Assembly: GCA_900547405.1 (NCBI GenBank)
Contig: URGL01000002.1
Span: 1-64,000 of the forward strand
Length of the DNA stretch: 64,000 bases
Direction: 5' to 3'
DNA from: an uncultured Eubacteriales bacterium
GTDB lineage: Bacteria; Bacillota; Clostridia; Oscillospirales; Oscillospiraceae
In this document: positions 1 through 8,409 of the stretch, piece by piece
How the letters are laid out: every line of letters begins with the position of its first letter
Numbering within the stretch: the first letter of the stretch is position 1
Position numbers and translations under genes: made by a program
The notes under the pieces: model-generated
The model's database searches: none
The model's input: the letters and a program-made list of their open reading frames with translations, nothing else
Told to the model about the DNA's origin: nothing

Positions 1-104
1 TTACGATTTCTGTAATACTCCAATTCCTCCCGAAGTTCTGCATTCTCTTTTTCCAACTCCTCAATTCTTTTTAATGCCTCTTCAAGTGTTACAGTTTTCT
101 CCAT
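1..104 (-). CDS. Coiled-coil protein, N-terminal part only (runs off window)
   Basis: An ATG at 104-102 follows a good ribosome site (CGGAGG, 8 bases before) and opens a frame that stays open to the window edge, giving 34 visible codons. The visible peptide begins MEKTVTLEEALKRIEELEKE and continues with heptad-spaced Leu/Ile/Leu and Glu/Lys, so it is a coiled coil. A strong promoter lies just upstream at 144-172. The start is therefore real, but the function lies outside the window. Mobile-element-associated DNA-binding proteins often begin this way, which is only a guess here. The region is AT-rich like the rest of 1-2550. Confidence 0.6.
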   Translation of the reverse strand, partial: MEKTVTLEEALKRIEELEKENAELREELEYYRNR

Positions 105-143
105 TATCCTGTCCTCCGTTCATGTCATTTTCGTTTTGTCTAT

Positions 144-172
144 ATTATAAATATCTATGTCACTTTAGTCAA
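144..172 (-). promoter_or_regulatory. Sigma-A type promoter for the leftmost gene
   Basis: On the minus strand TTGACT (172-167) and TATAAT (149-144) are separated by exactly 17 bases. It lies about 40 bases before the ATG at 104. Confidence 0.7.
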
Positions 173-182
173 TCCGATTGTG

Positions 183-413
183 TCATGTTGCGTTATTTTT
201 TACAATAGCTTTCATACAATCGAAATACCGCTGATATCTTTTACAGGCTAAACTTCTCCAAAAGCAGTCAGCCTGTATGTTTTTTATCCAATCACGTAAA
301 ATCCATTTTCTTTTTATTGCCGGTCCATATTTTAAGATCAGTACAGTCACAACATCCACACATCTCTCAAATGCTGCATTCTCTTTTGCATCATCATAAT
401 ATCTCTTTCTCAT
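183..413 (-). CDS. Small hypothetical protein, 76 aa
   Basis: Open frame starting MRKRYYDDAKENAAFERCVD with a convincing ribosome site (GAAAGGGG, 7 bases before the ATG). The protein is basic, has three Cys, and shows no signal peptide or membrane segment. I do not recognise a family. The sequence is AT-rich and matches the accessory character of the neighbouring toxin-antitoxin pair. It might be a regulator or a remnant of a mobile element, but nothing in the sequence decides this. Confidence 0.45.
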   Translation of the reverse strand: MRKRYYDDAKENAAFERCVDVVTVLILKYGPAIKRKWILRDWIKNIQADCFWRSLACKRYQRYFDCMKAIVKNNAT

Positions 414-558
414 TTGTCCGCCCCTTTCTGTGCTTAAATTGCTTTGGCAGCCAATTATCGTTATCTGCTTTCAACAAATCATACACATATATTTTATTCG
501 GCTTTCCTAATCCCTGATCGCCTTTGGTGTACTGATACTTGTTGTTATCTTTAGGGCA

Positions 559-600
559 TAAAAAAAGCAGACACATGGAATATTTCCACATATCTGCTTC
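559..600 (-). terminator. Intrinsic terminator of the relBE operon
   Basis: AAGCAGA (565-571) pairs with TCTGCTT (593-599), with an inner TGGAA/TTCCA hairpin. On the minus strand the stem is followed by a T7 run. It lies 70 bases after the toxin stop codon. Confidence 0.7.
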
Positions 601-672
601 TTTCATTGCGTGTATTCAGTTTTATATATTTGCAACTATATACTTTTATAGTAATCCTTATGGATTAAGCCA

Positions 673-1005
673 CTACTCCATATCCATATTGCTTAGCTGC
701 CTGATCTGGTCTCTCCTGCTATAAATAACTGCTGTTACCTGAACTCTGTTATTTTCATCATCAACCCAATAGTAAATCAGGAAATTTTTAACAACAATCT
801 TGCGTACTCCCTCAGTCCTCCATGGCTCTTCATCAATCAAGGCATGTTTTTTCGGAAAACTCGACAACTTAGTAATCTCTGCTTTCATCTTGTCAAGCAG
901 ATTATCTGCTGCATCCGGTGCCATTAGATCATTTGAAATATAATGCACTATCTCTTTCATCTGCTCTAATGCCAGCCTTGTTACCCTTACCTCATATTCA
1001 TTCAT
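673..1005 (-). CDS. RelE/ParE-family toxin
   Basis: A 110-aa protein of the RelE/ParE superfamily, with the typical N-terminal VRVTRLALEQMKEIVHYIS helix pair, a central FPKKHALIDEEPWRTEGVRK stretch and the C-terminal VKNFLIYYWVD...VTAVIYSRRD strands. Family members usually cleave ribosome-bound mRNA or poison gyrase; which applies here cannot be read. It lies 3 bases downstream of its antitoxin gene and ends before a terminator at 559-600, so the two form a complete two-gene operon. Confidence 0.85.
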   Translation of the reverse strand: MNEYEVRVTRLALEQMKEIVHYISNDLMAPDAADNLLDKMKAEITKLSSFPKKHALIDEEPWRTEGVRKIVVKNFLIYYWVDDENNRVQVTAVIYSRRDQIRQLSNMDME

Positions 1006-1008
1006 GCA

Positions 1009-1308
1009 CTATATTTCCGACTTTAATTGATTAAAAGCCTCATCAACAGATACAGAATCGTTCTTTTTTGCCTGTGCAAGCCCGGTCTGCATCATCATAT
1101 CAAATTCAGCTTGTGTTATAGAATCTCTTGTAACAAGTTTATCCGGAATATCAAGTGAAAATGGTACTCCATCACGCATAATAACCTGTCTGTAAGTCAT
1201 ATCTATGAATACAGATACAGGAATTCCAAGTCTGTCAAGAATTGCCTCTGCCTGCTCTTTTATATTCGGTTGAATTCGCGCTGTTACATTTGCAGTTTTT
1301 GTTGCCAT
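1009..1308 (-). CDS. RelB/DinJ-family antitoxin
   Basis: A 99-aa antitoxin starting MATKTANVTARIQPNIKEQA, the ribbon-helix-helix N-terminus of RelB/DinJ proteins. An acidic C-terminal tail presumably neutralises the adjacent RelE toxin. I chose the ATG at 1308 because a perfect GGAGG lies 8 bases before it and the family starts here; the open frame extends 19 codons further upstream without a ribosome site. Like other RelB proteins it probably represses its own operon. Confidence 0.85.
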   Translation of the reverse strand: MATKTANVTARIQPNIKEQAEAILDRLGIPVSVFIDMTYRQVIMRDGVPFSLDIPDKLVTRDSITQAEFDMMMQTGLAQAKKNDSVSVDEAFNQLKSEI

Positions 1309-1384
1309 AGTATGCACCTCCTGTTTCTTATAGTGTACCACCATGTATTGCTTTTTACAACACAAATATTTTTAACTGCTGCAG

Positions 1385-2390
1385 TCAATCTTTTTCCATC
1401 CAATTCAATGCGCTCTGTGCAATAACGTCATCATAAAAATCATCTTCCGAATCAGCATTATCATCTGTATCTGCCTGCTGTTGTATGATAGATATTGCAT
1501 CTTTGTTAGCCTGCATAGCTGCCAGCATGCTGCCAACCATGCTCATAACCTCTTTGTTTGCTTCCTGCCTTGCTTCTTCTCTTGCCTCCTGTCTGATCCG
1601 CTCCTCTATGACAGCCATTTCCTCAGTTGATATAAATTGAGGTTCTTTCTTTTCCTTCGGTTCTATCAGTGCTTCCCGTCCAAAATGTTCTATATAATAA
1701 GTTGCCGCATCTATAAAGAACTGATTCTTTAACTTGAATATATCCATATCCAGTTCACTTAGAACCTTATTAATATTAACATGCGCAGGATTAACATCAC
1801 TTTTCTTAATCTTTCCTTCCGGTGCATCTGCCCAGGTGGTTAATCCCATATGCTCTTTTGTGTGATCAGCTCTTTCCACGATCAGTTCAGCCGCTGTATG
1901 TCCATGAACGGCATAATGCATTTTATTCTGAACGGTCGCATAAAATCTTCTCGTCGTTGCAGAATTTTTATCATAGTCAATGGCTGTCGCATACAGGTCA
2001 GTGATCTTCTGATAGAATTTTCTTTCGCTGGCACGGATCTCACGGATGCGCTCTAACTGCTCGTCGAAATACTTCTCTGTCAGATACGTTCCTCGTTTCA
2101 GCCGTTCATCATCCATGCCCCATCCTTTGATGGTGTAGTCCTTGGCAATCTGATTTATCCATTTACGAAACTTTCTCAAGCTCTGAATCAGAATAAATCT
2201 TCTTGATATGCTCATTGATTGTACGAACATCCACATCGTACAAGGTGGCCATCATCTTCTGTGTCAGCCATATATTCTCATCCTCATAGCGCATTTCTAT
2301 GTTGTCCTGTTGATTACCTACAGAGGCAACATAGGTCAGGTATTCCGCTGCGCTGGAACGGATGGTTATCTCATCTTTTTTCTTTGCCAA
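1385..2390 (-). pseudogene. rhuM-family (virulence RhuM/Fic-associated) gene with internal out-of-frame deletion
   Basis: The start is TTG at 2390 with AAAGGAGG upstream. The first 75 codons match the RhuM N-terminus (IWLTQKMMATLYDVDVRTIN, then HIKKIYSDSELE) and end in a stop at 2163. In another frame the protein resumes with FRKWINQIAKDYTIKGWGMD and runs to the normal RhuM C-terminus at 1385. In intact RhuM proteins roughly 45 residues lie between SDSELE and QFRKW. Here they are missing and the join, near 2170, changes frame. It is a deletion pseudogene rather than two genes. RhuM proteins are common on mobile elements and have no settled function. Confidence 0.75.
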
Positions 2391-2552
2391 ATAGAATGCC
2401 TCCTTTTACTTCTGCCGCCGTAAGCGTAACACCTTTTTCCATCTTCTCTCGCTTCCGGACAAAAAGAATATGTGCAACCGCCTGTGACAGCTCATGAAGA
2501 GTGCTCCTCTGATTCTTCTTACAATTTCATCATCGTGCTGATGCCGGCTTTC
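2371..2552 (-). pseudogene. Decayed 3' end of an unidentified gene upstream of rhuM
   Basis: Minus-strand reading gives HQHDDEIVRRIRGAL in one frame, continuing after a one-base shift as LHELSQAVAHILFVRKREKM and KGVTLTAAEV to a stop at 2371, overlapping the rhuM start. This looks like the C-terminus of an ordinary protein, but with a frameshift and no start before the rlmD stop codon. I do not recognise the family. It suggests that the accessory element was cut here when joined to the rlmD end. Confidence 0.35.
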
Positions 2553-3904
2553 TATGATTTCTTAGTGAGCAGTACTACCGTCTCAACATGGCTGCACCTC
2601 GGGAACAGGTCTGCGCACAGGGCCTTTCTTACTTCAAATCCCCGCTCTTTTAGCAAGGCCACGTCCCGCGCTAGGGTTGCCGGGTCGCAGGAGATGTAGA
2701 CCAGGCGCTTGGGGGACATTTTGGCAATGGCCTCAATGGCATCCAGGCTCAGGCCTTTTCTGGGCGGGTCTACGGTAATGATATCCGGATGGATGCCCTC
2801 CGCTTCCAGTCTCAGGGCGGCAGTGCCGGCATCGGCGCAGAAGAATTCGGCGTTCTCGATGTGGTTCCGGGCCGCGTTGTCCTTTGCGTCCTCCACAGCC
2901 TGGGGGATGACCTCCACGCCCAGGACCTTTCCGGCGGCAGCGGCCATAGCCAGGGTGATGGTGCCCACGCCGCAGTAGAGGTCCAGCACCAGGTCCTCTT
3001 TGCCGATTTCTGCCAAAGAGATGGCAGACTCGTAGAGCCGCTGGGCCTGATGATGGTTCACCTGGTAGAAGGACCGGGGGGACAGGCGGAAGGACAGGCC
3101 GCAGAGGGTATCTTCTATATACCCAGGGCCATAGAGGGTGAGGAATTTGTCCCCCAGGACGGCGTTCCCCTTCTTGGTATTGACGCTGAGGACCAGGGTG
3201 GCAAAACCCGGCACCGCTTTCAGGCTGTCGATCAGGGTGGAGATTTTGGGCAGGCCGTCTCCATTGACCACCAGGCAGACAAGGATCTGGCCGGACACCG
3301 CCCCCCGGCGGACATAGATATGCCGCAGGAGGCCTCGTCCCGTCAGCTCATCGTATACGGGAACGTGATATTTGTTTACATAATTCATGACAATATCCTT
3401 GACCTGGTCCGTCTCCTCCGGCAGGATCCGGCAGCGGTCATTTTCCACCACCTGATGGGTCCCCGCCTGGAAGAATCCGGCATAGGCCCGGCCCTTTTCG
3501 CTGGCTACAGGATACTGGGCCTTGTTCCGGTAGCCCAGGCAGGTAGGGGCCGTCAGGATGGGCATCTCATCGATGGATTCTCCGCCGATGCGATTCAGGC
3601 AGTCTTTGACCCGCTGGGCCTTTAGTCGGCATTCCTCTTCGTAGTCCATATGCCAGAAGTCGCAGCCGCCGCATTTCTTCGCCACAGGGCACTCCCGGTT
3701 CACCCGGTGGGGGGATTTTTCCAGGATCTGGGTGATCTTCCCCGCCGCCCAGGTCTTCCGGGCCTTCTCGATACGCACCAGGACCTTCTCCCCGGCGATG
3801 GCATTGGGGATGAACACAGCACACCCATCAATGTGAGCAATTCCCTGCCCTTCCGTGGTATAGTCCGTGATTTCCGCCTCATAAACTTGATTTTTCAGCA
3901 GCAT
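2552..3904 (-). CDS. rlmD: 23S rRNA (uracil-5-)-methyltransferase, RlmD/RumA family
   Basis: A SAM-dependent methyltransferase that makes 5-methyluridine in rRNA. Seen in order: an N-terminal TRAM domain (EAEITDYTTEGQGIAHIDGC), the iron-sulfur cluster cysteines (CPVAKKCGGCDFWHM), the SAM-binding motif LVLDLYCGVGTITLAMA, the DPPRKGL motif and the catalytic cysteine in YISCDPATLARD. I place the start at 3904 (MLLKNQVYEAEITD), with GGAGA 8 bases before it; the open frame begins 19 codons earlier with non-conserved sequence. Firmicutes often have several paralogs (RlmCD-like), so the exact uridine modified is not certain. Confidence 0.9.
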   Translation of the reverse strand: MLLKNQVYEAEITDYTTEGQGIAHIDGCAVFIPNAIAGEKVLVRIEKARKTWAAGKITQILEKSPHRVNRECPVAKKCGGCDFWHMDYEEECRLKAQRVKDCLNRIGGESIDEMPILTAPTCLGYRNKAQYPVASEKGRAYAGFFQAGTHQVVENDRCRILPEETDQVKDIVMNYVNKYHVPVYDELTGRGLLRHIYVRRGAVSGQILVCLVVNGDGLPKISTLIDSLKAVPGFATLVLSVNTKKGNAVLGDKFLTLYGPGYIEDTLCGLSFRLSPRSFYQVNHHQAQRLYESAISLAEIGKEDLVLDLYCGVGTITLAMAAAAGKVLGVEVIPQAVEDAKDNAARNHIENAEFFCADAGTAALRLEAEGIHPDIITVDPPRKGLSLDAIEAIAKMSPKRLVYISCDPATLARDVALLKERGFEVRKALCADLFPRCSHVETVVLLTKKS

Positions 3905-4035
3905 TGGGTTTCTCCTTCGCATTTGGTTCCGTTTTCTTTGTATGATAACATAATTCGGCACCGGGGTAAAGCGCCTCTTGCGTGTTTTTCGAAAAAATGC
4001 TAGAATACCCGGTAGAAAAGCAAAGGAGTCATATT

Positions 4036-4893
4036 ATGGACTACAGCAATTGCACCCTCTGCCCCCGGATGTGCGGCGTGGACCGGACCCAGGGACAAAA
4101 AGGGGTATGCCGCTGCCCGGATACCGCGTTGGTGGCCAAAACCATGATCCACAAATGGGAAGAGCCCGCCCTGGCAGGGGCGGGGGGCAGCGGAGCCGTC
4201 TTCTTTGGCGGCTGCACACTGCGCTGCCGCTACTGCCAGAATGGAGCCATCAGCTCCGGCCCTGTGGGAGCCCCTATGGATCCGGGCCAGCTGCGGCAGG
4301 CAATGGAAGCGCTCATCTGCCAAGGAGTGGAAAACATCGACCTCGTGACCCCTACCCAGTTTCTTCCCACGCTGATTCCGGCCCTGTCCCCAAAGCTTCC
4401 GGTTCCGGTGGTTTATAACTGCGGCGGCTATGAGCGGGTGGAGACGCTGAAGGAGCTGGAAGGGCTGGTGGATATCTACCTGCCGGACATGAAATATGCC
4501 TCTTCCATCCTGGCGGCCCAACTATCCCGGGCAGGGGACTACCCGGAGGTTGCCAAGGCCGCCATCCGGGAAATGGTCCGGCAGACCGGCCCCGTCCTCT
4601 GGCAGGGGGACAGAGTGATCCGGGGCACCATCATCCGCCACCTGATCCTTCCCGGCCAGGTAGAGAACTCTTTGAAGGTCCTGGACTGGATCGGTGAAAC
4701 CTTCCGGCCAGGGGAGGTTCTGGTAAGCCTCATGCGGCAATATACCCCCGTAGGGGTCCAGCAGCCGCCTCTGGACCGGCGGATCACGGACGAGGAATAC
4801 GACGCGGTCCTCAGCTGGATGTTTCTGAATGACTTGGAGGGATTCACCCAGGAGAAGGAAGCGGCGGATAAGGGATTTATTCCGGAGTTTTGA
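4036..4893 (+). CDS. Radical SAM protein, PflA-like (PflX type)
   Basis: A 285-aa radical SAM enzyme. The N-terminus carries a zinc/iron-binding style CTLCPRMCGVDR...GVCRC cluster. The radical SAM cluster motif CxxxCxxC is GGCTLRCRYCQN (about residues 58-70). This arrangement is typical of the group annotated as putative pyruvate formate-lyase activating enzymes, whose substrate is usually unknown. The start at 4036 (MDYSNCTLCPRMCG) has AAAGGAG upstream; an upstream ATG at 3982 has none. It is monocistronic, divergent from rlmD and convergent with cbiP, with a shared terminator. Confidence 0.8.
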   Translation: MDYSNCTLCPRMCGVDRTQGQKGVCRCPDTALVAKTMIHKWEEPALAGAGGSGAVFFGGCTLRCRYCQNGAISSGPVGAPMDPGQLRQAMEALICQGVENIDLVTPTQFLPTLIPALSPKLPVPVVYNCGGYERVETLKELEGLVDIYLPDMKYASSILAAQLSRAGDYPEVAKAAIREMVRQTGPVLWQGDRVIRGTIIRHLILPGQVENSLKVLDWIGETFRPGEVLVSLMRQYTPVGVQQPPLDRRITDEEYDAVLSWMFLNDLEGFTQEKEAADKGFIPEF

Positions 4894-4900
4894 AAGAAAT

Positions 4901-4927
4901 AACGGCGGCAAATTCGCCGCCGTTTTT
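4901..4927. terminator. Bidirectional terminator between radical SAM gene and cbiP
   Basis: AACGGCGGC (4901-4909) pairs with GCCGCCGTT (4916-4924) over a 6-base loop, followed by T's on the plus strand and ATTTCTTTC on the minus strand. It sits between two convergent stop codons. Confidence 0.8.
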
Positions 4928-6391
4928 CTATACCTTGCGTTCCAGCACCCGGTACACAAATTCCATGTCCAGTCCTTCCCTTACGCCCTTTGCCAGCTTG
5001 TCGTACTGCCGCTGTTTGTAGGCTTCCGGGTCGAAGGCCTGGGCTTCCGACGGGTCCAGGCCCTTCCGGCGGCAGAGATCCGCGACAATCGCCTGGGCAA
5101 TGCCTGCCTCATCGAAAACACCGTGGATATAGGTGCCGTAGACATTGTTTCCCGCTGTAATGGGGGGCAAGGGGGCTTCGCTTCTGCCCATATGGATCTC
5201 GTAGCCCCGGTATCTGAGGCCGGAGAGGCTGCTCAAGGGACCCGGAACCATACCGAAGCTGCCCTCGGTCTGGCGCTGGACCTTCTCCCCGTGGAATACC
5301 GTCTCCATGGGCAGCAGTCCCAGGCCGCGGATAGAGGTCACTCCGGCGGCTTCTACCTGGTCCGGATCGGAAATCCGCTCTCCCAGCATCTGGTAGCCGC
5401 CGCAGATACCGAAGACGATACTGCCCCGGTCCTGGGCGTGCAGGATCGCCGCCTCCAGGCCGTTTTGCCGGAGCCATTGCAGATCGGCAATGGTGCTCTT
5501 GGTGCCGGGGAGGACGATCATATCCGGCTCCATCAGGTTTTCCGGCTTTTCGATGTAGCGCAGGGACACATTGGGGATCCGCTCCAAAGGAGCCAGATCC
5601 GTAAAGTTGGAGATCCGGGGCAACTTCACCACGGCGATGTCGATGTCCTTCCGTCCGGTATCCCGGTCGAACCGGCTGGACAGGCTGTCTTCATCATCGA
5701 TATCCAGGTGCATATAGGGCACCACTCCCGCCACAGGGACCCCGCAGAGCTTTTCCAGGATTTCAATGCCGGGCTGCAAAATGGCCCGGTCTCCCCGGAA
5801 TTTGTTCACCACGGTGCCCTTGATCCGGGCCCGCTCCTGCTCCTCCAGGAGGGCCACCGTGCCGTAGAGCTGGGCAAAAACGCCGCCCCGGTCAATGTCG
5901 CCTACCAGCAGCACGGGCGCATCCACCAGTTGGGCCAGACCCATGTTGACAATGTCTTCCTGCTTCAGGTTGATCTCCGCCGGGCTTCCGGCTCCCTCGA
6001 TGACGATGATGTCGTTTTCGGCGGCCAAGGAATGGTAGCTTTCCAATATCTGAGGGACGAACTCCCGCTTCCGTCGGTAGTATTCCATGGCGCGCATATT
6101 CCCCATGGCCTGGCCGTTTACGATGACCTGGCTGCCCACATCGGTGGTGGGCTTTAAGAGAATGGGGTTCATCCGCACATCGGGCTTCACCCCGGCCGCC
6201 TCGGCCTGGACCACCTGGGCCCGTCCCATTTCGCCCCCAGCCTCGGTGATGAAGGAATTCAGGGCCATATTCTGGCTCTTAAAGGGGGCTACCCGGTAGC
6301 CGTCCTGTTTGAATATCCGGCACAGCCCCGCCGCCAAAAGGCTCTTGCCGGCGTTGGACATGGTGCCCTGGATCATAATGTTCATTGCCAT
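4928..6391 (-). CDS. cbiP: Cobyric acid synthase (CbiP/CobQ)
   Basis: A 487-aa glutamine-dependent amidotransferase that amidates the b, d, e and g side chains of adenosylcobyrinic acid a,c-diamide. The N-terminal P-loop-like domain starts MIQGTMSNAGKSLLAAGLCR. The glutaminase domain has the class I nucleophile region GSIVFGICGGYQMLG and a C-terminal YGTYIHGVFD with the active His. It is the last gene of the cobalamin operon, 4 bases after cobD, with GAGGTG before the ATG. Confidence 0.95.
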   Translation of the reverse strand: MAMNIMIQGTMSNAGKSLLAAGLCRIFKQDGYRVAPFKSQNMALNSFITEAGGEMGRAQVVQAEAAGVKPDVRMNPILLKPTTDVGSQVIVNGQAMGNMRAMEYYRRKREFVPQILESYHSLAAENDIIVIEGAGSPAEINLKQEDIVNMGLAQLVDAPVLLVGDIDRGGVFAQLYGTVALLEEQERARIKGTVVNKFRGDRAILQPGIEILEKLCGVPVAGVVPYMHLDIDDEDSLSSRFDRDTGRKDIDIAVVKLPRISNFTDLAPLERIPNVSLRYIEKPENLMEPDMIVLPGTKSTIADLQWLRQNGLEAAILHAQDRGSIVFGICGGYQMLGERISDPDQVEAAGVTSIRGLGLLPMETVFHGEKVQRQTEGSFGMVPGPLSSLSGLRYRGYEIHMGRSEAPLPPITAGNNVYGTYIHGVFDEAGIAQAIVADLCRRKGLDPSEAQAFDPEAYKQRQYDKLAKGVREGLDMEFVYRVLERKV

Positions 6392-6395
6392 GGTA

Positions 6396-7448
6396 TCACC
6401 TCAAAATTTCTTTCAAAGCCGCCAGCAGGGTCTCGTTTTCCCGGGGCAGCTTTACGGCGATGCGGTACCAGCCTGCTTCCAGGCCGGGATAATTGGCGCA
6501 GGAGCGGATCTGGATGCCTTTTTCCAGCAAAGGCTCCCGGAGCTCCCGGTCAGAATAAAATAGAATATAATTTGTGTGGGAACCAATGACCCTCAGGCCC
6601 AGTTCCCGAAGCCCTCCGGTCAGCGTCTCCCGCTGCTCCCGGATGGTTTGTTTCGCCTTTTCCAAAAAGGCGGTCTGTTTCAGCGCCGCCACCCCGGCCT
6701 TTTGGGCGGGGACGGACACATTCCAGGGCTGGACGGTCTGGCCCATGACCTGGAGCAAAGAGGCATTCCCGCAAAGGCAATAGCCCAGCCGCAGCCCCGC
6801 CATGCCGTAGCTCTTCGTAAAGGCTTTTAGGAGGAACAGATTCTGGTGGGTCTGCAAATATGGCTTCATGGTGAGGCAGTCCCCCCCATCCGTCAGGTCC
6901 AGGAAGCATTCATCGATGAATAGAAACATCTTCCTGCGTTCACAGACGGTCAGAATTTCCTCCAGCATTTCCCGGGAAATGATCTGACCCGTTGGATTGT
7001 TGGGGTTGCAAAGCATCAGGGCATCCCCATCAAAGTACTCCAAAAAAGGAAGGAAATCCCGTTTCAGCTGGAAATCCGTCTCTTTTTTTAGCGAAAAATG
7101 AGCCACTTCGCACTGAGAGGCACGAAGGGCCGTTTCGTACTCGCTGAAGCAGGGATCCAGGATCAGGGTCTTTTGGGGGCCCAGGCTTCTGCAGAAGGAG
7201 AAAATGAGCTCCGCCGCCCCGTTGCCGCAAAGGACTTTTTCCTTGCCGACCCCTTCAAATTCACTGATGGCTGTCACCAGCTCCCGGCAGTAGGGGTCCG
7301 GATAGTGGCGCAGGTCGGAAACACTGTCTATTACCGCCTGCTTCACCGCCTCCGGAGTGCCGTAGGGATTGATGTTTGCGGAAAAATCCAGGCAAATTTT
7401 TCGGGAATAAAGGTCCCCACCGTGGGGATTTGGGGTGGAATAGAGCAT
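6396..7448 (-). CDS. cobD: Threonine-phosphate decarboxylase (CobD), class I aminotransferase fold
   Basis: A 350-aa PLP enzyme of the HisC-like family. It is expected to make (R)-1-amino-2-propanol O-phosphate for the cobalamin nucleotide loop. Visible motifs are LDFSANINPYGTP at the N-terminus, MLCNPNNPTG, FIDECFLDL and the PLP-lysine region LKAFTKSYGMAGLRLGY. Its place between cbiB and cbiP, with CbiB being the enzyme that uses its product, makes CobD more likely than histidinol-phosphate aminotransferase. It contains the Noc-box palindrome at 6967-6980. Confidence 0.88.
   Translation of the reverse strand: MLYSTPNPHGGDLYSRKICLDFSANINPYGTPEAVKQAVIDSVSDLRHYPDPYCRELVTAISEFEGVGKEKVLCGNGAAELIFSFCRSLGPQKTLILDPCFSEYETALRASQCEVAHFSLKKETDFQLKRDFLPFLEYFDGDALMLCNPNNPTGQIISREMLEEILTVCERRKMFLFIDECFLDLTDGGDCLTMKPYLQTHQNLFLLKAFTKSYGMAGLRLGYCLCGNASLLQVMGQTVQPWNVSVPAQKAGVAALKQTAFLEKAKQTIREQRETLTGGLRELGLRVIGSHTNYILFYSDRELREPLLEKGIQIRSCANYPGLEAGWYRIAVKLPRENETLLAALKEILR
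6967..6980. promoter_or_regulatory. Candidate Noc-binding site (NBS) inside cobD
   Basis: ATTTCCCGGGAAAT is a perfect 14-bp palindrome identical to the Bacillus subtilis Noc-binding consensus as I know it. A Noc-type protein is encoded at 39960-40754. The site falls on ordinary codons (Ile-Ser-Arg-Glu-Met), so coincidence is possible. Confidence 0.4.
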
Positions 7449-7452
7449 TGCA

Positions 7453-8409
7453 TTACCTCAAAAGCAGAATCAGGCAGATGACCAGCGTCAGCACCGCCGT
7501 GGCGTACATAAGCCAATCACTCAGGGGGATGTCCTCCGGCGTAATGGGCCGCAGGGCATCTCCAATGTATTTCTTTTTGTGCAGGACACCGTGATACCAG
7601 GCATCCCCCGCCAGCCGTAAGCCCAGGAGCCCGGCGCAGACGGACTCCGTCTGGGCGGAGTTCGGACTGGCATGGTTATACCGGTCCCGCAGGAAGATCT
7701 TCCAGCCGTTGCGGAAATTCAGCCCCAGAAGTCCACCGGCCAGAAGCATCATGATGCCGCTGATCCGGGCCGGGAGATAATTGCACACATCGTCCATTCT
7801 GGCCGGGACAAGGCCCACATTCTGATAGGGCGGCTCCACATAGCCCAGCATGGAGTCCATGGTGTTCACCGCCTTGTAGGCAAAGGCCAGCGGGCCACCG
7901 CCCAGGGCGAAATAGAGCATGGGGGCGATCACACCGTCCGAACAGTTCTCCGCCACAGTCTCCACCGCTGCCCGGGTGACGGCATCCGCATCCAGGGCCT
8001 GGGTATCCCGGCCTACGATCATGGAAACGGCGTAGCGGGCATCCTCGATGGTGCCGGTTTTCAGCGCCTCATAGACCTTCATACTCTCCTGCCGAAGGCT
8101 CTTGGCCGCCAGCACCTGCCAGCAGAAAATTGCCTGAAGCAGAAGCCGCAGCCAGGGACTGACCATCCCCGTCAGCTTCAAAAGTCCCCAGGGAATCAGA
8201 AAGCTCACAGCCACAGTCACAAGCCAGATGCAGCCTCCGGCCAGATTCTCTCCCAGCCTTGTTTTTGGGAACAGAGCCCGGAACGCCTTTTCCAGCCAGG
8301 AAATCAATTTACCCATGCACACCACCGGGTGGGGAATGGAGCGAGGGTCTCCCAGCAGGCAGTCCAGGAGAAATCCCAGCAGCATGGCGCAGAAAAGCTC
8401 ATGCTTCAT
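7453..8409 (-). CDS. cbiB: Adenosylcobinamide-phosphate synthase (CbiB)
   Basis: A 318-aa polytopic membrane protein that joins aminopropanol phosphate to adenosylcobyric acid. It shows the family start FLLDCLLGDPRSIPHPVVCMG, the MIVGRDTQALD segment, the NCSDGVIAPMLYFALGGGP motif, and AYKAVNTMDSMLGY followed by YLPARISG. Several hydrophobic helices are spread along the chain. It overlaps the preceding cobK-cbiE-cbiT stop by 11 bases and is followed by cobD after 4 bases, so the three are translationally close. Confidence 0.95.
   Translation of the reverse strand: MKHELFCAMLLGFLLDCLLGDPRSIPHPVVCMGKLISWLEKAFRALFPKTRLGENLAGGCIWLVTVAVSFLIPWGLLKLTGMVSPWLRLLLQAIFCWQVLAAKSLRQESMKVYEALKTGTIEDARYAVSMIVGRDTQALDADAVTRAAVETVAENCSDGVIAPMLYFALGGGPLAFAYKAVNTMDSMLGYVEPPYQNVGLVPARMDDVCNYLPARISGIMMLLAGGLLGLNFRNGWKIFLRDRYNHASPNSAQTESVCAGLLGLRLAGDAWYHGVLHKKKYIGDALRPITPEDIPLSDWLMYATAVLTLVICLILLLR

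Noticed and set aside
394..606. 70-codon open frame on the minus strand
   Set aside because: Its first codons lie inside the relBE terminator hairpin, the ribosome site is poor, and it overlaps the better-supported 76-aa gene at 183-413.
4829..6157. 442-codon open frame on the plus strand
   Set aside because: Antisense shadow of cbiP.
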